From Lacisediminihabitans changchengi (GTDB lineage Bacteria > Actinomycetota > Actinomycetes > Actinomycetales > Microbacteriaceae), in contig NZ_JAEPES010000002.1 of assembly GCF_016634425.1 (NCBI RefSeq), forward strand, positions 186,001 to 250,000: 64,000 nucleotides of DNA, read 5' to 3'. This document shows, in pieces, positions 8,951 to 17,540 of this stretch. Position 1 is the stretch's first letter, and each line of letters begins with the position of its first letter. A model generated the notes under the pieces. It was not told where the DNA came from and made no database searches. It worked only from the letters and a program-made list of their open reading frames with translations. The translations under genes and the position numbers were made by a program.

Positions 8951-9859
8951 ATGTATCGCGCGATAGCGAAGAACAAGCGCAACACCGTCTTCATCATCCT
9001 GCTGTTTCTGGTGATCATCGGTGGTCTGGGATGGCTGGCCGGGTACGTCTACCGCAACGCTGACGGCTCCCTTAACTGGGGCATCATCATCACTGTGCTG
9101 GTCGTGGCGACTGGCTACGCGGTCCTCCAGTACTTTTTGGCCTCTCGTCTCGCCCTCGGGGTCGCCGGCGGTCACGAGATTCAGAAGGCCGACAACCCGC
9201 GGCTGTACCGCATCGTCGAGAATCTCGCCATCACCGATGGCCTGCCGATGCCGAAGGTCTACATCATCAACGACCCGGCACCGAACGCCTTCGCGACCGG
9301 GCGTGACCCCAAGCACGCCTACGTCGCCGCGACGACCGGGCTGCTCGACATCATGGACGACGACGAACTCGAGGGCGTCATGGCTCACGAGATGGGTCAC
9401 GTGCAGAACTACGACATCCGGGTGTCGATGATCGTGTTCGGACTGGTCGTGGCCATCGGGTTCATCGCCGACATGCTGTTGCGTCTGTCGTTCTTCGGCG
9501 GTGGTCGCGACAACCGCGGGGGCAACAACGGCGGAAACCCGGTGATGCTCGTCATCGGCCTGGCCGCCATGATCGTCGCGCCGCTGGTGGCAGCCGGCGT
9601 TCAGGCCGCGATCTCCCGTCAGCGCGAGTACCTCGCCGACGCGACCGGGGCGATGACCACGCGGCATCCCGAGGGGCTCGCCTCGGCGCTGAAGAAGCTC
9701 GAGACCTACGGCCGTCCGGTGCGCAAGCAGAATTCATCGATGGCGCATCTGTGGATCTCCGACCCCAACAAGCCCGGCGTGATCTCCAAGCTGTTCAGCA
9801 CGCACCCGCCGCTCGAAGACCGTATCGCCCGCCTGCAGAAGATCGGCGGCGGCTTCTAA
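8951..9859 (+). CDS. htpX: M48 family membrane zinc metalloprotease
   Basis: A 302-residue HtpX-type protease. Two N-terminal hydrophobic segments (11-32 and 44-64) precede the catalytic domain; the zinc site is HEMGH (146-150), and REYLADATGA (about 224) provides the third ligand. A hydrophobic pair (160-215) follows the active site, as in HtpX. The family degrades misfolded membrane proteins. The stop codon overlaps the stop codon of the convergent glycosylase gene by three bases. Confidence 0.93.
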   Translation: MYRAIAKNKRNTVFIILLFLVIIGGLGWLAGYVYRNADGSLNWGIIITVLVVATGYAVLQYFLASRLALGVAGGHEIQKADNPRLYRIVENLAITDGLPMPKVYIINDPAPNAFATGRDPKHAYVAATTGLLDIMDDDELEGVMAHEMGHVQNYDIRVSMIVFGLVVAIGFIADMLLRLSFFGGGRDNRGGNNGGNPVMLVIGLAAMIVAPLVAAGVQAAISRQREYLADATGAMTTRHPEGLASALKKLETYGRPVRKQNSSMAHLWISDPNKPGVISKLFSTHPPLEDRIARLQKIGGGF

Positions 9860-11058
9860 CGGAGGGCGGCGCGCACGTCGGTGGCGAAGTCGCCGCGGTC
9901 GGCCACCACCACGTCGTCGAGTCCCTGCCAGGCGGCGATCTGCCGCTGGAGCGGGGCGACGCGGGAGGCGTCGGCCGCGACATCCGCTTCCCGCCAGGCC
10001 GACTGCACCCGCAGCACGCCGTTCTGTCGGTCGCTCTTCAGGTCGATGCGGCCGACGATGGCGTCATCGATGAGCAGCGGCAGCGTGTAGTAGCCGTAGA
10101 CGCGCTGTGCGGCGGGGGTGTAGATCTCGATGCGGTAATGGAAGCCGAACACGCGTAGCGCCCGGTCACGTTCCCAGACGACAGGATCGAAGGGTGACAG
10201 CAGCGCGGTCGCCTCGATCCGGCGCGGGATGCGGGCGTCGGGATGCAGAAAGGCCGGCCGATTCCAGCCCGGCACGGTCACCGGGAGCAGCTCGCCGTTG
10301 TCGACCAGGTCCCGTATCGCGGCCTTGGTGTCGTCCGTGCGCAACCGGTAGTAATCGGCGATGTCGCTGAGCGTGCCGATGCCGAGCGCGCGGCTGGAGC
10401 GGCGCACCAGCTCGCGGATGGCATCCGCCCGGGGGATGTTCGCCTCGACCACGCGCTGCGGCAGGATCTGCTCCGCCAACCCGTAGCTGCGCTCGAAGCG
10501 GGTGCGACCTGCCGTCGCCACTTCGCCGAACATGAACAGGAATTCGAGCCCGGTCTTCACATCTGACCAGCCCCACCACGGGCCCTTCCGCTCGTTCGAC
10601 TCGTGTTCGATCTCGCTGGCCGCGAGAGGCCCGGTGGTTGCGAGTTCGGTGCGCAGCCAGTCCAGCATTGCGCCATGGTTGGCAACCCAGCCATCGGGCT
10701 TCGACGAGTATCTGGCCCGGTTCGCCTCCATGCGCCAGCGGAACAGCGGCCAGTCTTCTACCGGGATGAACGCGGCCTCGTGCGCCCAGAACTCCGTGTA
10801 TTTCGAGGACTCGGCGTGTTTCGAGCGCCGGGTGAACAGCAGCGCGTCGAGCTTGGAGCGGTCGTATGCGCCCAGGCGGGCGAACAGCGGCAGGTAGTGG
10901 CTGCGCTCGAACACGTTCACCGAGTCGATCTGCAGCAGTCCGAGCTGCTCGATCATCAGGTTGAGCTGACGGGTACCCGGAGTCACCGTCCGCGCGCGGC
11001 CGAATCCCTGCGCGGCGAGGGCGATGCGCCGTGCGGCGACGGGGGAGACCTGCGTCAT
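9856..11058 (-). CDS. YcaQ/AlkX-family winged-helix DNA glycosylase
   Basis: A 400-residue protein of the HTH_42 family. It contains the early QxD catalytic-type motif (QID, residues 43-45, in LLQIDSVNV), the aromatic stretch FWAHEAAFIPVEDWPLFRWRM and the C-terminal barrel (LLSPFDPVVWERDRALRVFGFHYRIE). Members of this family unhook interstrand crosslinks or remove bulky alkylated bases; some in actinomycetes protect against self-made toxins. No biosynthetic genes lie close, so a general repair role is the simpler reading. Stop codons of this gene and htpX overlap tail to tail. Confidence 0.86.
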   Translation of the reverse strand: MTQVSPVAARRIALAAQGFGRARTVTPGTRQLNLMIEQLGLLQIDSVNVFERSHYLPLFARLGAYDRSKLDALLFTRRSKHAESSKYTEFWAHEAAFIPVEDWPLFRWRMEANRARYSSKPDGWVANHGAMLDWLRTELATTGPLAASEIEHESNERKGPWWGWSDVKTGLEFLFMFGEVATAGRTRFERSYGLAEQILPQRVVEANIPRADAIRELVRRSSRALGIGTLSDIADYYRLRTDDTKAAIRDLVDNGELLPVTVPGWNRPAFLHPDARIPRRIEATALLSPFDPVVWERDRALRVFGFHYRIEIYTPAAQRVYGYYTLPLLIDDAIVGRIDLKSDRQNGVLRVQSAWREADVAADASRVAPLQRQIAAWQGLDDVVVADRGDFATDVRAALR

Positions 11059-11083
11059 GCCCCCAACCTACCGACGACCCCCG

Positions 11084-11755
11084 TCAGCTCAGCTCGGGCA
11101 GCACAGGCAGATTGGCGACACTCTCCAGGATGTAGTCGTGCGGATGCTGCGCCAGCTCGTTCTTCGTCAGCTGCCCGGTGAGCACTCCCACGCCGACCGC
11201 GCCGGCGTTGCGCGCGGCGAGCAGGTCGACCACAGTGTCCCCGGCGGCGAGCACGGTCGCGACGTCGGTCACGCGGGTCTTCTCCATGGCGTGGTGGATC
11301 AGGTAGGGCGCCGGGCGGCCTGCTGCGACCTCGCTGCTGGTGACGACCGCGTCGAGCAGGTCGCCGACTTGCCAGCCGACGGTGTCCAGGATCGGGTAGG
11401 CCACGCCATCCGTGAATCCGGTGGTGAGGGCGATCTTGACGCCGCGACCCCGGAGGGTGCGGAGGGCATCCTCGACTCCGGGCAGGGCGATCGGCGGGGT
11501 GCGGCGGTACGACTCGGCGAGGATCTCACGAAACCGCTCGAAGCCGGCCGGGGCGTCGGCCGGCTCGCCGCCGCCGAGTCGGAGTAGCGCACCGATGGCG
11601 GTGAGTTTGTCCGCTCCCATCCAGAGCTGCAGGTCGCTCGCGGCGACGGTCGCACCGGTCTCACGAACGCTCTCGGCCAGCGCCTCGTAGACGAGGCCAT
11701 GGTCGTCGATGGTGGTTCCGGCCATGTCGAGCGCGACGAGGGTGATCAGTGTCAT
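11084..11755 (-). CDS. Phosphonatase-like HAD-superfamily hydrolase
   Basis: A 223-residue HAD hydrolase with nucleophile motif LDMAGTTID (D10), the DxAGT form typical of phosphonoacetaldehyde hydrolase rather than general phosphatases. The cap includes MGADK, in which K50 has the same MGxxK spacing as the Schiff-base lysine of PhnX. Later motifs ALTTGF and AAGDTVVDLLAA complete the HAD core. It belongs to the phosphonatase-like group that neighbours FAD oxidoreductases and ABC importers, as seen here across a 99-bp divergent promoter. The start at 11755 gives a normal family length; the longer open frame upstream is not coding. The substrate is inferred to be an organophosphonate aldehyde or a related compound. 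Confidence 0.85.
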   Translation of the reverse strand: MTLITLVALDMAGTTIDDHGLVYEALAESVRETGATVAASDLQLWMGADKLTAIGALLRLGGGEPADAPAGFERFREILAESYRRTPPIALPGVEDALRTLRGRGVKIALTTGFTDGVAYPILDTVGWQVGDLLDAVVTSSEVAAGRPAPYLIHHAMEKTRVTDVATVLAAGDTVVDLLAARNAGAVGVGVLTGQLTKNELAQHPHDYILESVANLPVLPELS

Positions 11756-11854
11756 GCACGTAGTCGACCACTCGCTGGTGAACCGTTCGTGAATGGTCGG
11801 TATCGGGCGGGGTGCCAGGGTGCGCCGGCCGCCGCCGTAAGTCAGGCTCGGGGA
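11756..11854. promoter_or_regulatory. Divergent promoter region, hydrolase / FAD oxidoreductase
   Basis: 99 bp between two divergent starts. It contains ACCACTCGCTGGTGAACCG and GTTCGTGAATGGTCGG, with partially repeated CGACCA/TGGTCG and GGTGAACC/GTGAATGG elements that could be a shared operator. No local regulator gene is present. Confidence 0.4.
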
Positions 11855-12982
11855 ATGACCTCTGCCATCGCCTCGTCGGACCTTCTCGTCGTGGGGGCCG
11901 GCATCGTCGGTCTCGCTCATGCGTCGGAGGCGGTGCGCCGCGGGTTGAGTGTCACGGTGATCGATCGCGACAGCCGCGCTGTAGGCGCCTCGGTGCGCAA
12001 CTTCGGGCACTGCTGTGTCACGGCCCAGTCGGGCGATCTCCTGGATCTCGCTCACGCCGCCCGTGAGCGCTGGGTAGAGTACAGCGCCTCGGCGGGCTTC
12101 TTCTCTGTGCAGTCGGGCGCGCTTACGGTCGCGCGCTCGGCGGAGGAGTTGGCGGTGCTGGGCGAGCTGTCGGCGTCCCGCGAGCCCGGCCGGGTGCTGG
12201 TGGTCTCGGCGGATGAGGTGCGTGGCGAGCTCTCGTCGAATGACCCGGCGATCCTGGGCGGGGCACATCTGCGTGACGACGTTCGGGTCGACCCGCGCGA
12301 GGCTGTCGGTGCTCTCGCCACCTGGCTTGAATCGCAGGGTGTGACTTTTCTCTGGCAGACCTCGTACTTCGGCCACGACGGCTCGCGGGCGCACACCTCG
12401 CGCGGGCCGATCGCCGCAGACCGCACCATCGTCTGCGTCGGTCACGACCTGGACTACCTCGAGCCGCAGCTGGCCGCAGAGAGCGGAATCGAGCGCTGCG
12501 GTCTTCAGATGACACGGATTCTTGCCCCGGGGGAGCGCCGCATCCGCCCGGCGGTGTTGACCGGAACCTCGATGCTGCGCTACCCGGCATTCACCGAGAT
12601 GCCCGCTGCCGCCGCGCTCCGCGAGCGCATCGCGGCGGATGACCCGGATCTCGTCGAGGTCGGCGCGAATGTCATGTTCACCCAGCGCCCGGATGGCACG
12701 ATCATCGCGGGCGACAGCCATCGCTACGGGGTGACCATGGACCCGTTTCAGTCCGAGCCGACGACGGATGTCCTCCTCCGCCGCCTCGCGCAGGTGCTCG
12801 GTGTCCCGGAGCGGGGTGCCGGCTCGCTGCAGGTGATCGAGCGCTGGCAGGGCATCTACGCGTCGAGTGCGAAGCAGCCCTACCTGGTCGCCGAGCTCTC
12901 GCCCGGTGTCACGGCGGTGTCGGTCACCTCTGGCGTCGGCATGACGATCTCGTTCGGACTGGCGCGCCGTTTCTTCGCATAA
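11855..12982 (+). CDS. FAD-dependent oxidoreductase of phosphonate-type loci (DAO family)
   Basis: A 375-residue protein with the N-terminal dinucleotide fold LLVVGAGIVGLAHA (glycines in 14-20) and a DAO-type C-terminal FAD contact (TSGVGMTISFGLA). SVRNFGHCCVT (about 46-56) is characteristic of the TIGR03364-like group found beside phosphonatase-like hydrolases. The likely chemistry is oxidation of an amine, giving an aldehyde for the divergent hydrolase. Start ATG 11855 is chosen because the flavin fold begins right after it and a GGGGA stretch precedes it. The group is separate from glycine oxidase and from sarcosine oxidase; substrate unproven. Confidence 0.83.
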   Translation: MTSAIASSDLLVVGAGIVGLAHASEAVRRGLSVTVIDRDSRAVGASVRNFGHCCVTAQSGDLLDLAHAARERWVEYSASAGFFSVQSGALTVARSAEELAVLGELSASREPGRVLVVSADEVRGELSSNDPAILGGAHLRDDVRVDPREAVGALATWLESQGVTFLWQTSYFGHDGSRAHTSRGPIAADRTIVCVGHDLDYLEPQLAAESGIERCGLQMTRILAPGERRIRPAVLTGTSMLRYPAFTEMPAAAALRERIAADDPDLVEVGANVMFTQRPDGTIIAGDSHRYGVTMDPFQSEPTTDVLLRRLAQVLGVPERGAGSLQVIERWQGIYASSAKQPYLVAELSPGVTAVSVTSGVGMTISFGLARRFFA

Positions 12983-13005
12983 GCGTGGGCCGGAGTTCAG
13001 GAAAA

Positions 13006-13033
13006 CCTGCAGAACGGTTAGCAGTTCTGCAGG
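13006..13033. repeat. Inverted repeat CCTGCAGAAC-N8-GTTCTGCAGG
   Basis: Perfect 10-bp arms around an 8-bp spacer, 24 bp after the oxidoreductase stop codon. The arm GTTCTGCAGG shares 9 of 10 bases with the arms at 13087-13112 and 27740-27763. Confidence 0.8.
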
Positions 13034-13086
13034 ACACGCGGCGCGAGGGACCACAGTTATTCAGGCTTTCCGTCGGAAGGGCTATT

Positions 13087-13112
13087 GGTTATGCAGGACA
13101 GCCTGCATAACC
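13087..13112. repeat. Perfect palindrome GGTTATGCAGG-ACAG-CCTGCATAACC
   Basis: 11-bp perfect arms with a 4-nt loop, a stable hairpin in either strand. It may end transcription of the oxidoreductase or be an operator for the importer. The core TGCAGGACAGCCTGCA differs by one base from the core of the hairpin at 27731-27772. Confidence 0.8.
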
Positions 13113-13397
13113 GGAGTCGCGAGAGTCGTGCACCGTGTGTCATGCGCCGCGCGAGCATCGAGCGCGCATCGACAGCCGACAGCCACTCGTCAACAATCCC
13201 GGGAACCGGGGGCCAAGTGCCGATCCCGGACACGCACCGGCAGCGAAATGAACGAGCTGTCCGCTTGGCGTTTGACTTCCGTTCACCTGACAGGACCTCG
13301 GACGACACCGAGGAGAACAACGATGCCTTGAGGCCGCCCCGGTATCCGACAGTTCGCACCACAGCGTGAACGACCGGAGCGAGCATCTGGAGGATAA

Positions 13398-14543
13398 GTG
13401 ACCATCAAGCGTTTCATCGTCGGCACGGCGTTCGTCGCCGCCGTCGCGATCTCGCTCACCGCGTGCGCGAGCTCGACCACCCCGGCGAGCTCCAACTCGG
13501 ATTCCGTCAACGCGAAGACGGCGACCTCGGCAGAAGACTTCGGCGGCCTCAAGGGACTCGTCGCGGCGGCAAACAAAGAGGGCCAGCTCAACGTCATCAC
13601 GCTTCCCCCGTCGTGGGCGAACTACGGAAAGATCATCGAGGGCTTCGAGAAGAAGTACCCGAAGATCAAGATCAACTCGGCTAACCCCGACGGCTCCAGC
13701 GCCGACGAGGTTGCTGCAGCCAAGTCGCAGAAGGGCCAGACCACCGCGCCTGACGTCTTCGACATCGGCACCGCCGTTCTCAGCCAGAATCTCGACCTGG
13801 TCGCTCCGTACAAGGTGAGCAACTGGAAGGACATCCCCGACGACTTCAAGGATGCGTCCGGCAAGTGGTACTACGACTACACCGGCCTCATGTCCGTCGG
13901 CTACGACTCGAGCGTCATCAAGACCGCCCCGAAGAAGATGAGCGACCTGCTCGGTTCCGACTACAACGGCAAGGTCTCGATCAAGGGCGACCCGACGCAG
14001 GCGAACGAGGCGGCCTCCGCCGTCTACCTCGCCGCGCTGCAGAGCGGTGGCAAGGCCAGCGACATCCAGCCCGGAATCGACTTCTTCGCCAAGCTGAAGA
14101 AGGCGGGCAACTTCAAGCCCGTCACCCCGACTCAGGCCACGGTCGCCTCCGGTGAGACCCCCGTGGTCATCCAGTGGAGCTACAACAACCTGGCGTGGGG
14201 AAAGGCGGGCGGCTCGGCCGGCAACCCCAACTTCAAGACCGTGGTGCTTCCTGGCACCGCACTCGGCAGCTACTACAACCAGGCGATCAACGCGGATGCA
14301 CCGCACCCCGCGGCCGCTCGCCTCTGGGAAGAGTGGATCTACAGCCCCGAGGTGCAGAACCTGTACCTGGCATCGGGCGCGTACCCCGCGACCCTGACCG
14401 CCATGGAGGCGAACAAGACCGTCGACGCCAAGGTGCTCGCGACCGTCGGCGCAGCGCCGAAGGACTTCGTGCAGCTCACCGCCGACCAGGCCACTGCGGC
14501 AGGAACACTGCTGACCGCCAAGTGGGCTTCGGCGATCGGCTAA
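13398..14543 (+). CDS. ABC transporter substrate-binding lipoprotein (putative phosphonate/AfuA-type)
   Basis: A 381-residue exported binding protein. The N-terminus has a lipoprotein signal with lipobox LTAC (C23) and then a Ser/Thr spacer. The body (LNVITLPPSWANYGKIIEGFEKKYP, APDVFDIGTAVL) resembles type II binding proteins for iron, thiamine, polyamines and 2-aminoethylphosphonate. The GTG start has a GGAGG site 5-9 bp upstream. It leads a four-gene importer set with overlapping starts and follows the phosphonate-type oxidoreductase, which favours a phosphonate or small amine ligand (inference). Confidence 0.85.
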   Translation: MTIKRFIVGTAFVAAVAISLTACASSTTPASSNSDSVNAKTATSAEDFGGLKGLVAAANKEGQLNVITLPPSWANYGKIIEGFEKKYPKIKINSANPDGSSADEVAAAKSQKGQTTAPDVFDIGTAVLSQNLDLVAPYKVSNWKDIPDDFKDASGKWYYDYTGLMSVGYDSSVIKTAPKKMSDLLGSDYNGKVSIKGDPTQANEAASAVYLAALQSGGKASDIQPGIDFFAKLKKAGNFKPVTPTQATVASGETPVVIQWSYNNLAWGKAGGSAGNPNFKTVVLPGTALGSYYNQAINADAPHPAAARLWEEWIYSPEVQNLYLASGAYPATLTAMEANKTVDAKVLATVGAAPKDFVQLTADQATAAGTLLTAKWASAIG

Positions 14544-14553
14544 CGATCACACC

Positions 14554-15474
14554 ATGACTGTCGCAACTCCGCTTGCGTCGGCCACCACCAGCGGCGCCGG
14601 GAAGACCTCCCGGCGCCGCAGCGTGGTCTGGCTCGGCCTCGTCCCCTTCGCCGCATACATACTGCTATTCCTCGCGGTCCCGGCCGTGCTCGCGGTGGGC
14701 AGCGGGTTCTTCGACAGCACCGGCAAGTTCACCGTCGCCAACCTCGCAGCCTTCGGCAACCCGCAGATCCTCGGGCACTTCTGGAACTCGATCTGGATCG
14801 CGGCCGTCACTGCGATCATCGGCGCGATCATCGGCGCCCTCGTCTGTTTCGCCCTACTCGGCACCAAGCCCGACAGCTTCCTCCGCACCACCGTGGACTC
14901 CGCCAGCAGCGTGCTCGCCCAGTTCGGTGGCGTGATGCTCGCCTTCGCCTTCATCGCCACGATCGGCGCGCAGGGCCTCATCACCAAGTGGTTGATCTCA
15001 CTCGGCCTGGTGCAGAACGTCTTCAACAACTTCAACAACAACGGGGTACTTCTTTATCAGGTCGTCGGCCTGCTCATCCCGTACCTCTACTTTCAGGTCC
15101 CGCTCATGGTGATCACCTTCATGCCCGCCATGGAGGGTCTCAAGTCCACCTGGGCAGAGGCGAACGCCACGCTCGGCGGCACCCGTGGAACCTACTGGTT
15201 ACGCATCGGAATGCCGATCCTGGCTCCGGCGTTCTTCGGCAGCCTGATCCTGCTGTTCGCCAACTCCTTCTCGTCGTACGCCACCGCGGCGGCGCTGATC
15301 TCCTCGCAGGCGGTGATCACCCCGCTCGACATCAAGCAGCAGCTCACCAGCGAGACGGTGGTCGGTGTCTCCAACACAGCGGGCGTACTCGCCCTCGGAA
15401 TGGTGATCGTCATGATCGTGCTGATGACCGGATACTCGGCCCTGCAGCGTCGGGCGTCAAGGTGGCAGCGATGA
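14554..15474 (+). CDS. ABC transporter permease 1 of the putative phosphonate importer
   Basis: A 306-residue permease with about six membrane segments. The ABC-contacting EAA-type loop is near EANATLGGTRGTYWLRIGMP (about 205-224). It belongs to the PotB/ThiP-like permeases. It follows the binding protein by 10 bp, and its stop overlaps the next permease start by 4 bp (ATGA at 15471). Confidence 0.88.
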   Translation: MTVATPLASATTSGAGKTSRRRSVVWLGLVPFAAYILLFLAVPAVLAVGSGFFDSTGKFTVANLAAFGNPQILGHFWNSIWIAAVTAIIGAIIGALVCFALLGTKPDSFLRTTVDSASSVLAQFGGVMLAFAFIATIGAQGLITKWLISLGLVQNVFNNFNNNGVLLYQVVGLLIPYLYFQVPLMVITFMPAMEGLKSTWAEANATLGGTRGTYWLRIGMPILAPAFFGSLILLFANSFSSYATAAALISSQAVITPLDIKQQLTSETVVGVSNTAGVLALGMVIVMIVLMTGYSALQRRASRWQR

Positions 15475-16391
15475 TCTCGGCCAACGCAACCGCAGAGCTG
15501 ATCGACCCGTCCGCGGTCGCCACCACGACACCGAGTCCCGGGCCGCTGAAAATCAGTCGAGCCCGTTTCGCAGCTGAACCGACGCGTGTCACACGCAGCA
15601 TCATCCTGATCGTCGTCGGCATCGTCTTCGTCGTGCCGATCCTCGCCATGATCGAGTTCTCGTTCCGCGTCGGCCAGCCGGTGAACAACGTGCAGGCTTA
15701 CGGCTTCCAGCATTACCTCGCGATCTTCGACCCAGCGAACAACCAGGCATACGCCAACCTGTTCCAGGGCATCGTCAACTCGCTGGGCATCTGCGCCATC
15801 ACGGTCGCCATCGTGCTCGTGCTGTTGCTTCCGACCATGATCTTCGTCGAACTCAAGTTCCCGAAGCTGCGCCGGGTGCTCGAGTTCATCTGCATCATCC
15901 CCGTCACGATCCCCTCGATCGTGCTCGTCGTCGGCTTCGTGCCGGTGTACTCCGTGGTCGCGCAGGTGTTCGGGAGCTATCCCTGGACCATGGCCTTCGC
16001 CGTCGGCATCATCGTGCTGCCGTATGCATATCGTCCGATCGCCGCGAATCTCGCCGCGGTCGAGGTGGTCGTGCTCAGTGAGGCCGGTCGTTCCCTCGGT
16101 GCCGGCTGGGGTCCGGTGCTCCTCAGAGTCATCCTGCCCAACCTGCGCCGGGGCATCCTGGCGTCCTGCTTCATCACCGTGGCGGTGGTGCTCGGCGAAT
16201 ACACCATCGCTTCGTTCCTCAGTCAGAACACATTCCAGACGGCGCTGGTGCTCGTGCAGCACACAGACCCCTTCGTCGCCGTGATCTTCGCGGTGCTCGC
16301 CCTCGTGTTCGCTTTCGTTCTCCTTCTGCTCATCGGCCGCCTCGGATCTCTACGTCGTGGCGGCACCCGACTCTCCCGGAGGTCAGCATGA
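15471..16391 (+). CDS. ABC transporter permease 2 of the putative phosphonate importer
   Basis: A 306-residue permease, PotC-like, with hydrophobic segments from about residue 43 and a typical EAA loop SEAGRSLGAGWGPVLLRVILP (about 205). ATG 15471 is used because it overlaps the upstream stop by 4 bp; a longer open frame to the left is a shadow of permease 1. The 3' end overlaps the ATPase start by 4 bp. Confidence 0.88.
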   Translation: MISANATAELIDPSAVATTTPSPGPLKISRARFAAEPTRVTRSIILIVVGIVFVVPILAMIEFSFRVGQPVNNVQAYGFQHYLAIFDPANNQAYANLFQGIVNSLGICAITVAIVLVLLLPTMIFVELKFPKLRRVLEFICIIPVTIPSIVLVVGFVPVYSVVAQVFGSYPWTMAFAVGIIVLPYAYRPIAANLAAVEVVVLSEAGRSLGAGWGPVLLRVILPNLRRGILASCFITVAVVLGEYTIASFLSQNTFQTALVLVQHTDPFVAVIFAVLALVFAFVLLLLIGRLGSLRRGGTRLSRRSA

Positions 16392-17482
16392 CCGTCACCC
16401 GCCCCACCAGCAGCACCACCACGACGTCGACCCTCGCGCCACGTGACGGCGCGACCGTCGAACTGATCAATGTGGTCAAGGACTACTCCGGGCATCGTGC
16501 GCTCTCCGGCGTGAACCTGTCGATGGCACCGGGGGAGTTCATCTCCCTGCTCGGCCCCTCCGGCTGCGGAAAGACCACCGTGCTGCGCGCACTTTCCGGG
16601 CTCGAGTCGATCTCCGACGGACGCATCATGATCGACGGAAAGGATGTCGCCCACCAGCCCGTCAACAAGCGTGACATCGGCATGGTCTTCCAGGCATACT
16701 CGCTGTTCCCGCACATGACCGTGCAGCAGAACGTCGAGTTCGGGCTGCGGATGCGCAAGGTGGATGCCGCGAACCGCCGTCTGCGCGCGCAGGAGGCCCT
16801 CGATATGGTGGGCCTCGGCCACCTGGGCGAGCGCTACGCGCACCAGCTCTCCGGCGGCCAGCAGCAGCGGGTCGCCCTGGCCCGCGCCTTGGTCACCCGC
16901 CCCCGCGTGCTGCTGCTCGATGAGCCGCTGTCCGCCCTCGACGCGAAGGTGCGCGTGCAGTTGCGCGACGAGATCCGCCGCATTCAGACCGACCTCGGCA
17001 TCACCACGCTCTTCGTCACCCACGACCAGGAGGAGGCTCTTGCCGTCTCCGACCGGGTCGCGGTCATGCGCGACGGAAACATCGAGCAGGTCGGCACCCC
17101 GGAAGACCTCTACACGCAGCCGGCGACCTCCTTCGTCGCGACCTTCGTCGGCCTCAGCAACCCGGTCGACGCCGAACTCGTCGGTGACGCCGTGACGGTG
17201 TTCGGGATGTCCCTCCCGCTGCTGGGAACCGGACCTCGCGATGGAGCCGTCACGGCGTTCATCCGCCCCGAGGACATCGCGTTGGCGCCGTCCGAACCCG
17301 CCACGGGCATCCCGGCCACGGTCGTCGTCTCCAGCTTTCTCGGCTCGCTCCGCCGCACGCAGGTGCGCCTCGACGATGGAACGCTGCTGTTCGTGCAACA
17401 CGACGTGCAGGTGCGACCGCTCACCGGTGACCGTGTATCGCTCGTGCTGGCTGGTCGCCCGGTTGCGGTCAGTCCGCGCTGA
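16388..17482 (+). CDS. ABC transporter ATP-binding protein, polyamine/phosphonate type
   Basis: A 364-residue ATPase that energises the preceding permeases. Walker A GPSGCGKT is at 56-63, the Q-loop at VFQAYSLFPH, the signature LSGGQQQR at 154-161, Walker B LLLDEPLSALD at about 174-184 and the switch His in VTHDQEEA. A C-terminal TOBE-type regulatory domain (about 270-364) is present. All catalytic residues are intact. It ends the operon; the following permease gene begins 58 bp later with its own leader. Confidence 0.93.
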   Translation: MTVTRPTSSTTTTSTLAPRDGATVELINVVKDYSGHRALSGVNLSMAPGEFISLLGPSGCGKTTVLRALSGLESISDGRIMIDGKDVAHQPVNKRDIGMVFQAYSLFPHMTVQQNVEFGLRMRKVDAANRRLRAQEALDMVGLGHLGERYAHQLSGGQQQRVALARALVTRPRVLLLDEPLSALDAKVRVQLRDEIRRIQTDLGITTLFVTHDQEEALAVSDRVAVMRDGNIEQVGTPEDLYTQPATSFVATFVGLSNPVDAELVGDAVTVFGMSLPLLGTGPRDGAVTAFIRPEDIALAPSEPATGIPATVVVSSFLGSLRRTQVRLDDGTLLFVQHDVQVRPLTGDRVSLVLAGRPVAVSPR

Positions 17483-17540
17483 GTGCAACCGCCGCGATCA
17501 CATACGGCAACCCGCATACACGCGGTCGTAGACTGACCCG

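Larger units (their letters stand above)
12983..13397. other. 415-bp gap with palindromes and a possible promoter
   Basis: No credible gene is present; short open frames lack family character. The left third holds two palindromic elements (13006-13033 and 13087-13112). TTGACT at 13272-13277 could be a -35 box for the importer operon, though no good -10 follows at 17 bp. GGAGG at about 13389 is the ribosome site of the binding protein. Confidence 0.5.

Noticed and set aside
11756..13054. Long minus-strand extension upstream of the HAD hydrolase
   Set aside because: It is antisense to the FAD oxidoreductase, is rich in Arg/His/Asp as GC shadows are, and the hydrolase has a natural start at 11755.
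13057..13386. 109-codon minus-strand frame in the gap before the importer
   Set aside because: No ribosome site, no family character, and it crosses the palindromes.
13140..14306. 388-codon minus-strand frame opposite the binding protein
   Set aside because: Antisense to a clear lipoprotein gene, with no domain and shadow-type composition.
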